Source: an uncultured Flavobacteriia bacterium
GTDB taxonomy: Bacteria; Bacteroidota; Bacteroidia; Flavobacteriales_D; Crocinitomicaceae
Direction: 5' to 3'
DNA length: 5,633 nucleotides
NCBI GenBank assembly: GCA_903930085.1
Contig: CAIYXD010000070.1
Span: forward strand, 1 to 5,633
Shown here piece after piece: positions 1 through 3,093 of this stretch. A program made the translations under genes and the position numbers. The notes under the pieces were generated by a model. The model ran no database searches. It had not been told where the DNA came from and saw only the letters and a program-made list of their open reading frames with translations. Every line of letters begins with the position of its first letter. Positions within the stretch are counted from its first letter, which is position 1.

Positions 1-339
1 TGCATAGATACCGCTTATTCTACCGTGACTATTTATGAAGAGCTAATTTATTATATTCCAAATACATTTACACCGGATGGGAATTATTCCAATCCAACCT
101 TTCGGCCAATTTTCACTTCAGGATATGACCCTTTTGATTTTACCTTAACTATTTATAATCGTTGGGGAGGAGTTGTTTTTGAATCACATGATGCAAAAAT
201 CGGATGGGATGGGACATTCGGTTCCAATGGTGAAATTGATAGTGTGCAAGATGGCACATATTCTTGGAAAATTGAGTTTAAAACTACCGCTAATGATGAG
301 CGGATAAAGATTTTCGGTCACGTTAATGTTTTGAGATAA
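1..339 (+). CDS. C-terminal end of a large T9SS-secreted surface protein (type B sorting domain), 5' partial
   Basis: Frame 1 is open from the first base and ends at TAA 337-339, giving 112 residues of a protein whose start lies outside the window. The first ~20 residues look like the last strand of an Ig/PKD-like module. From about base 55 comes the gliding-motility-associated C-terminal domain: IPNTFTPDGN, then a TLTIYNRWGGVVF core, then GWDG, then DGTYSW, and a last strand ending at VNVLR. This motif order and the ~90-residue length fit the type B sorting signal, which in Bacteroidota directs cargo through the type IX secretion system to the outer surface. The ATG-like codons inside this stretch are not starts, because the frame is coding across them and the domain is complete only with the upstream part. 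The function of the rest of the protein cannot be seen. The adhesin at the right edge is the same general class, so the two may be related or paralogous surface proteins. Confidence 0.93.
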   Translation, partial: CIDTAYSTVTIYEELIYYIPNTFTPDGNYSNPTFRPIFTSGYDPFDFTLTIYNRWGGVVFESHDAKIGWDGTFGSNGEIDSVQDGTYSWKIEFKTTANDERIKIFGHVNVLR

Positions 340-344
340 TTTTT

Positions 345-374
345 TTGTTGGTTATGTAAAAAAAATTAAATTTG
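345..374 (+). promoter_or_regulatory. Bacteroidota-type promoter for the small lipoprotein gene
   Basis: TTG at 345-347 (within TTTG 344-347) is followed after exactly 19 bases by TAAATTTG at 367-374, a full match to the Bacteroidota -7 element TAnnTTTG with its -33 TTG. It sits just after the stop at 339 and would start RNA near 380, giving a ~90-base leader before the ATG at 471. The match is by eye, and AT-rich DNA gives such matches by chance at some rate. Confidence 0.6.
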
Positions 375-470
375 ATAACTTAAAAAAGTTGAGCTGACAA
401 CCTTAAGAAAAAACAGGGCGTAACTGAAAAGCCAAAAGAGTAGGGGAGACACTTTTAATATTAAACGACT

Positions 471-677
471 ATGAAAAAAGTTATTGTAGTAGGTGCTTTG
501 GCTGTATTTGCTTTAGCTTCTTGCAAAAAAGATTACACATGTGCATGTAAATTCTCGGATGGGGCAACTTTAAATATTGCGATTACGAAAGCAAAAAAGA
601 AAGATGCTGAATCTTCTTGTTCTTCCGCGGAAACAACATACAAAATTGTGGATGCAGGTGTTAAATGTTCGATTTAA
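471..677 (+). CDS. Small cysteine-rich lipoprotein, function unknown
   Basis: This encodes 68 residues. Residues 1-17 are a lipoprotein signal peptide (MKK, then a hydrophobic VIVVGALAVFALA stretch) with lipobox LASC, so C18 would be lipidated and the mature protein is about 51 residues. After C18 come KKD and a short domain with four more cysteines (C24, C26, C50, C66), enough for two disulfides, and a lysine-rich centre (KAKKKD at 40-45). Short lipoproteins of this shape are common in Flavobacteriia, but I know no established function. The ATG at 471 is chosen because it gives the signal peptide directly. No strong Shine-Dalgarno site is present, as is usual in this phylum. A promoter-like pair lies at 345-374 and a hairpin terminator at 695-720, so it could be a single-gene transcript. 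The next gene encodes a thioredoxin-fold membrane protein, which could be relevant to folding of a disulfide-bearing lipoprotein, but that link is only inference. Confidence 0.85.
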   Translation: MKKVIVVGALAVFALASCKKDYTCACKFSDGATLNIAITKAKKKDAESSCSSAETTYKIVDAGVKCSI

Positions 678-694
678 TGCGAATATAAAATGGG

Positions 695-720
695 AGAAGG
701 AAGCTTTGGCTTCCTTTTTT
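695..720 (+). terminator. Intrinsic terminator after the small lipoprotein gene
   Basis: AAGGAAGC (697-704), loop TTTG (705-708) and GCTTCCTT (709-716) form a perfect 8-bp stem. It extends by an A-U and a G-U pair at its base and runs into T715-T720. It lies 17 bases after the stop at 677 and reads as a rho-independent terminator on the plus strand. It also ends only 5 bases before the ATG at 726, so it forms the 5' flank of the next gene. Confidence 0.8.
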
Positions 721-725
721 TATAT

Positions 726-1310
726 ATGAATAATTTAGAAAATATATTTTTAGATTTTGGCTTGTCGTGGACATTAGCAAAAGCATTGCCTTACATTCTA
801 ACATTGCTAATTGGGATACTACTTTCAGTTTTACTTTTCCGTAAAAAAAACAAAAGGTTGAAACTTTTATTTGGGCTTCCTTTTTCTTTCCTTTTTTTCG
901 CGGCTTACTTTATTTTTTATCCAATTTACGAGGGTGATTTTTCGAACCGCTCATATAAACCAAAAACTGAAAATCTATCAGAATTAAAAAACGACGAATT
1001 TGTTGTTGTAGCAATCCCAGGATGTATGTATTGTTTGGAGTCGATTGAAAAATTAAACAAACTAAAGAAGAGAAATCCAGATTTAAAAATTCGATTTGTT
1101 GTTCTTTCTTCTGACGATGAAGACCTAAAGTATTACAGGGAAATTGCAGTACCTACTATTTCGGTTGCAAAAGCCAAAGAAACGAAACGTTTTTTAGAAA
1201 TAAGTAAAGGCGGGTTCCCAACTTTTTTATCGGTAAGAAGTGGTAAGATATTAAAGGCATGGAGCAACGATTCCTTTGGGGTTTTGGCAATGGATGAAGT
1301 TGAAAATTAA
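726..1310 (+). CDS. Membrane-anchored thioredoxin-fold protein with CxxC motif
   Basis: This encodes 194 residues. Two membrane segments lie at about 20-38 and 47-67, joined by a short basic loop (RKKNKRLK, 39-46) that should be cytoplasmic. Both ends, including the C-terminal domain, would then be periplasmic. Residues ~90-185 look like a thioredoxin fold: strand DEFVVVAIPG, active-site-like C100-M-Y-C103 at a helix start, strand IRFVVLS, and a GGFPTF motif with the expected cis-proline at P165. This suggests thiol-disulfide exchange in the periplasm; the partner is unknown. An in-frame ATG at 690 would put the terminator hairpin inside the coding region and add a glycine/phenylalanine-rich tail, so 726 is preferred. 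The gene follows the small cysteine-rich lipoprotein by 48 bases and converges on the DUF4249-like gene with 9 bases between stops. No clear promoter of its own was found, so it may depend on readthrough or on a site inside the preceding gene. The fold assignment is fairly firm, the exact role is not. Confidence 0.82.
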   Translation: MNNLENIFLDFGLSWTLAKALPYILTLLIGILLSVLLFRKKNKRLKLLFGLPFSFLFFAAYFIFYPIYEGDFSNRSYKPKTENLSELKNDEFVVVAIPGCMYCLESIEKLNKLKKRNPDLKIRFVVLSSDDEDLKYYREIAVPTISVAKAKETKRFLEISKGGFPTFLSVRSGKILKAWSNDSFGVLAMDEVEN

Positions 1311-1319
1311 AACAGTATA

Positions 1320-2273
1320 TTAAGGTATACAATAAAGTGTATCGTACCACGGTGAAACACCGCACCAAATACCAAGTGCGCCACCTGAAATATTAGAAGG
1401 AACATTTACCGGAGTTGCAAATGGATTTCCAGCAGAATTTAATTGCGCATCCATTTTATTAAAAAAGTCAAAACTTTGCTTATCAATTCGGGAAAATTTA
1501 ACAACGACAGAGTCTCCAATTCGGTAATACCTTTTATATTCCGCTAGGTGAGTTGGATCTTTTCTGCGCTGTCGATTGGAAGCTTCAAATTCTAACGTAA
1601 TACCATTAAAAAATTTATCATCGAAATAGCCGTTTCCACCCTTTCGGAAAAGCGTGTCTAATTCTTCTCCATTACTTTGAATGTTGATGCGTTTTGCTTC
1701 CCACTTGTAAGCGTTGTATTCGTTTTTTGGATCCGACAAACGCCCAACGGAAAGGCCATATTCTGTGTTCTCGGAATTTGGCATCCAATAAACAGTATCC
1801 AAAGGAACAGGATTTAGAATGGTGGTTTCTCCTTCAAACGTTTTTCCTTTGTATGCGATTTCTAACGTGTAGGTTTTACCAGCTTCTCCTTTTAGTATAG
1901 CGTCTGCAGTTGAGTAGACTAAAATTGGTAAAAAAACCACTTCATACAATTCCAGTTCCAACATTTCTGCCACTGTTTTTTGCGAAGAAAGCGGCAATTG
2001 AGAAATGGAGATTGGTTCGAGCTGAATTGTTTGTTGTCCATTCGTTACAGAAACCGTTGCATCCGAAACAAAGGATTGAAGATAGCTTCCAATATTCGTA
2101 GCGGCATAAACATTCTGTGAACGGGAAAGCAATACAATTGGGAAACCATCCGTTTCTATCCGACCCTCTACTACCAATTGTTCCTCAAAACCAGCAATAT
2201 CAATCTCTACTTCTTTTGTGCAACCAATGAGAAGTATACTAATGAAAAGAGAACACAAAACAATTTTTGACAT
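1320..2273 (-). CDS. DUF4249-like outer-membrane lipoprotein
   Basis: This encodes 317 residues, read right to left from ATG at 2271-2273 to TAA at 1320-1322. Residues 1-17 are a lipoprotein signal peptide with lipobox LIGC, so C18 is the lipidated residue. It is followed by TKEVEIDI and the stretch LVVEGRIETDGFPIVLLSRS, which is the typical opening of DUF4249 proteins. The remainder is beta-rich, with a middle motif KTYTLEIAYKGKTFEGETTI resembling the family's second conserved block, and ends in a tryptophan/cysteine-containing tail (WCGVSPWYDTLYCIP). Length is in the usual family range. DUF4249 proteins are Bacteroidota envelope lipoproteins, often encoded beside a TonB-dependent receptor; their molecular role is not known. 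No such receptor lies in this window: the gene is flanked by the thioredoxin-fold gene (convergent) and a divergent AT-rich region. Upstream on its strand only a weak -7-like TACTATTG (complement of 2291-2298) is visible, without a clear -33 partner. Confidence 0.85.
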   Translation of the reverse strand: MSKIVLCSLFISILLIGCTKEVEIDIAGFEEQLVVEGRIETDGFPIVLLSRSQNVYAATNIGSYLQSFVSDATVSVTNGQQTIQLEPISISQLPLSSQKTVAEMLELELYEVVFLPILVYSTADAILKGEAGKTYTLEIAYKGKTFEGETTILNPVPLDTVYWMPNSENTEYGLSVGRLSDPKNEYNAYKWEAKRINIQSNGEELDTLFRKGGNGYFDDKFFNGITLEFEASNRQRRKDPTHLAEYKRYYRIGDSVVVKFSRIDKQSFDFFNKMDAQLNSAGNPFATPVNVPSNISGGALGIWCGVSPWYDTLYCIP

Positions 2274-2474
2274 TTTGGATATTTATAATACAATAGTACA
2301 AAAAAACAAGAGCTTTTGCATTTCGTTTAATTCGATCTTACTAAATTATTTATTTATAGCGTTGCATCAATCTCTAAAAGGTTTACTTAATAGGTTTATA
2401 CTATTGCTTTGCGAAATCCTCAGATTTTCTAAATTCTACAGGGTTAAAAAAAAATCGTTTTATTATGTAACTTG

Positions 2475-2505
2475 TTGATAACTTAAGTTTTAATTTATAT
2501 ATTTG
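2475..2505 (+). promoter_or_regulatory. Bacteroidota-type promoter upstream of the adhesin region
   Basis: TTG at 2475-2477 is followed after 20 bases by TATATTTG at 2498-2505, a full match to TAnnTTTG. RNA would start near 2511, about 215 bases before the ATG at 2726 and about 580 before the ATG at 3094. If it serves the adhesin gene, the leader is unusually long. Confidence 0.5.
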
Positions 2506-2597
2506 TACGTATTGAATTGGGAATTTCTCGTTCAATTATTAAAAAAAAATAACGTAACGAATTGACCAGTAGCTATTTATTTAAAGAATTCAACTTT

Positions 2598-2627
2598 CTG
2601 TCTAGGCGGATTTTGTCTTTACTTTTG
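2598..2627 (+). promoter_or_regulatory. Possible second promoter upstream of the adhesin region
   Basis: TACTTTTG at 2620-2627 is a full match to the TAnnTTTG element. At exactly 19 bases upstream is CTG (2598-2600), one base off the TTG consensus. RNA would start near 2633, about 90 bases before ATG 2726. This spacing resembles that of the lipoprotein promoter at 345-374 to its gene. It is weaker than the site at 2475-2505. Confidence 0.35.
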
Positions 2628-2725
2628 GTGTATTATTATAAAATTATGAACATATTTTCTGATTTTATAGTAATTAATAGGTTGCGAATTTATCAATTTA
2701 ACTATTGAACAGACTACTACGAATT

Positions 2726-2992
2726 ATGAAAAAAAGTACATTAGACAAAACTACACTATCTAATTTTTTGTTCTCAATTAAAGAACAATCCTTATTATTT
2801 TTCAAAAAATCTGTTTCAAGTTCTTCCGAACTTGACAGCCCTTCGCATTTAGTTATATCTAGTTTAATTACTCAAAAAAATATAGTGGTATTAATTTCTG
2901 GACAATTGTCTGGTTTTTCTTGTTTAAACAAGTCTTGTTTGAATAAGTTTTTTACTACAAAGAATTCTAATTTATTAGGAACAAGTTTATGA
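2726..2992 (+). CDS. Small hypothetical ORF whose stop overlaps an in-frame adhesin start (ATGA)
   Basis: This would encode 88 residues beginning MKKSTLDKTTLSNF. The frame is open a little further (TTG at 2705), but ATG 2726 with its MKKS start is the natural choice. I recognise no family. The product is rich in Ser, Leu, Lys and Asn, has no clear signal peptide or lipobox, a mildly hydrophobic centre (LVISSLITQKNIVVLISG), and a tandem SCLNK-SCLNK repeat near the end. The TGA at 2990-2992 overlaps ATG 2989-2991, which is in frame with the adhesin, so translational coupling is possible. By my count the ORF is about 25% GC; an open run of 88 codons is unlikely at that composition, which favours a real or recently real coding region. 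Against this, its DNA is full of inverted repeats (2768-2788, 2811-2838, 2901-2910, 2919-2932), as expected of a structured RNA leader. It may be a leader peptide, a small protein, or chance. Confidence 0.38.
   Translation: MKKSTLDKTTLSNFLFSIKEQSLLFFKKSVSSSSELDSPSHLVISSLITQKNIVVLISGQLSGFSCLNKSCLNKFFTTKNSNLLGTSL
2768..2788 (+). repeat. Perfect 7-bp inverted repeat (hairpin 1 of the adhesin leader)
   Basis: TTGTTCT (2768-2774) and AGAACAA (2782-2788) are exact reverse complements around a 7-base loop CAATTAA. It has no T-run behind it and so does not look like a terminator. It lies in the small ORF, 22 bases before a stronger hairpin. Confidence 0.55.
2811..2838 (+). repeat. Strong hairpin with TTCC loop (hairpin 2 of the adhesin leader)
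   Basis: CAAGTTC (2817-2823), loop TTCC (2824-2827) and GAACTTG (2828-2834) form a perfect 7-bp stem. Below it CTGT (2811-2814) pairs with ACAG (2835-2838), leaving TT 2815-2816 as a bulge, for 11 pairs in all. No T-run follows. This is the most stable-looking structure in the region ahead of the adhesin. Confidence 0.65.
2901..2910. repeat. 10-bp perfect palindrome GACAATTGTC
   Basis: The ten bases read the same on both strands. They lie 8 bases before a second, 14-bp palindrome. A palindrome without a loop is more like a site for a dimeric protein than an RNA hairpin, but no regulator can be named. Confidence 0.4.
2919..2948. repeat. 14-bp palindrome inside a 15-base tandem repeat
   Basis: CTTGTTTAAACAAG (2919-2932) is a perfect palindrome. 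The 15 bases 2919-2933 are repeated directly at 2934-2948 with two changes (A to G and C to T), and the second copy is still nearly palindromic. In the small ORF the two copies encode the doubled SCLNK. A T-run (2948-2953) follows, so a weak attenuator-type hairpin is possible, though the stem is AT-rich. The pair lies 41 bases before ATG 2989. Confidence 0.6.
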
Positions 2993-3093
2993 AGCGAATT
3001 TTACAAAACACCATTTTTGGAAGTTTACAATTGGTAAGTCAATCAGGCTACAATAGTTTAAAAAATTTCATCCTTACGAACACAAACAGCATT

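Larger units (their letters stand above)
2274..2725. other. AT-rich divergent intergenic region, no convincing gene
   Basis: These 452 bases separate the minus-strand DUF4249-like gene from the rightward small ORF and adhesin. I see no tRNA, rRNA, insertion sequence or CRISPR structure. A rightward ORF at 2218-2478 begins inside the DUF4249-like gene and has no recognisable features, so it is not counted. The stretch holds two rightward promoter-like pairs (2475-2505 and 2598-2627), a short inverted repeat ATTGAA/TTCAAT (2511-2516 and 2531-2536) next to the expected start of the first transcript, and an A9 run just after it (2541-2549). Confidence 0.6.

Noticed and set aside
690..725. In-frame ATG at 690 as start of the thioredoxin-fold gene
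   Set aside because: It would translate the strong terminator hairpin as GEGSFGFLFLY; the ATG at 726 directly precedes a sensible N-terminus and membrane segments.
1350..1362. Hairpin CGGTG-AAA-CACCG near the end of the DUF4249-like gene
   Set aside because: Only 5 bp, inside coding sequence, with no T-run on either strand, so not supported as a terminator.
1156..1368. Minus-strand ORF across the convergent gene ends
   Set aside because: It overlaps the thioredoxin-fold domain, including its GGFPTF motif, and the end of the DUF4249-like gene in a different frame.
2291..2406. Inverted pair CAATAGTA (2291-2298) and TACTATTG (2399-2406) as ends of an invertible promoter
   Set aside because: Eight bases is too short for a convincing recombination site, no invertase gene is present, and the good promoter lies outside the pair.
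2218..2478. Rightward 86-codon ORF spanning the DUF4249-like start and the intergenic region
   Set aside because: It overlaps the signal-peptide end of a well-supported gene on the other strand, has no recognisable domain or signal, and no promoter precedes it.
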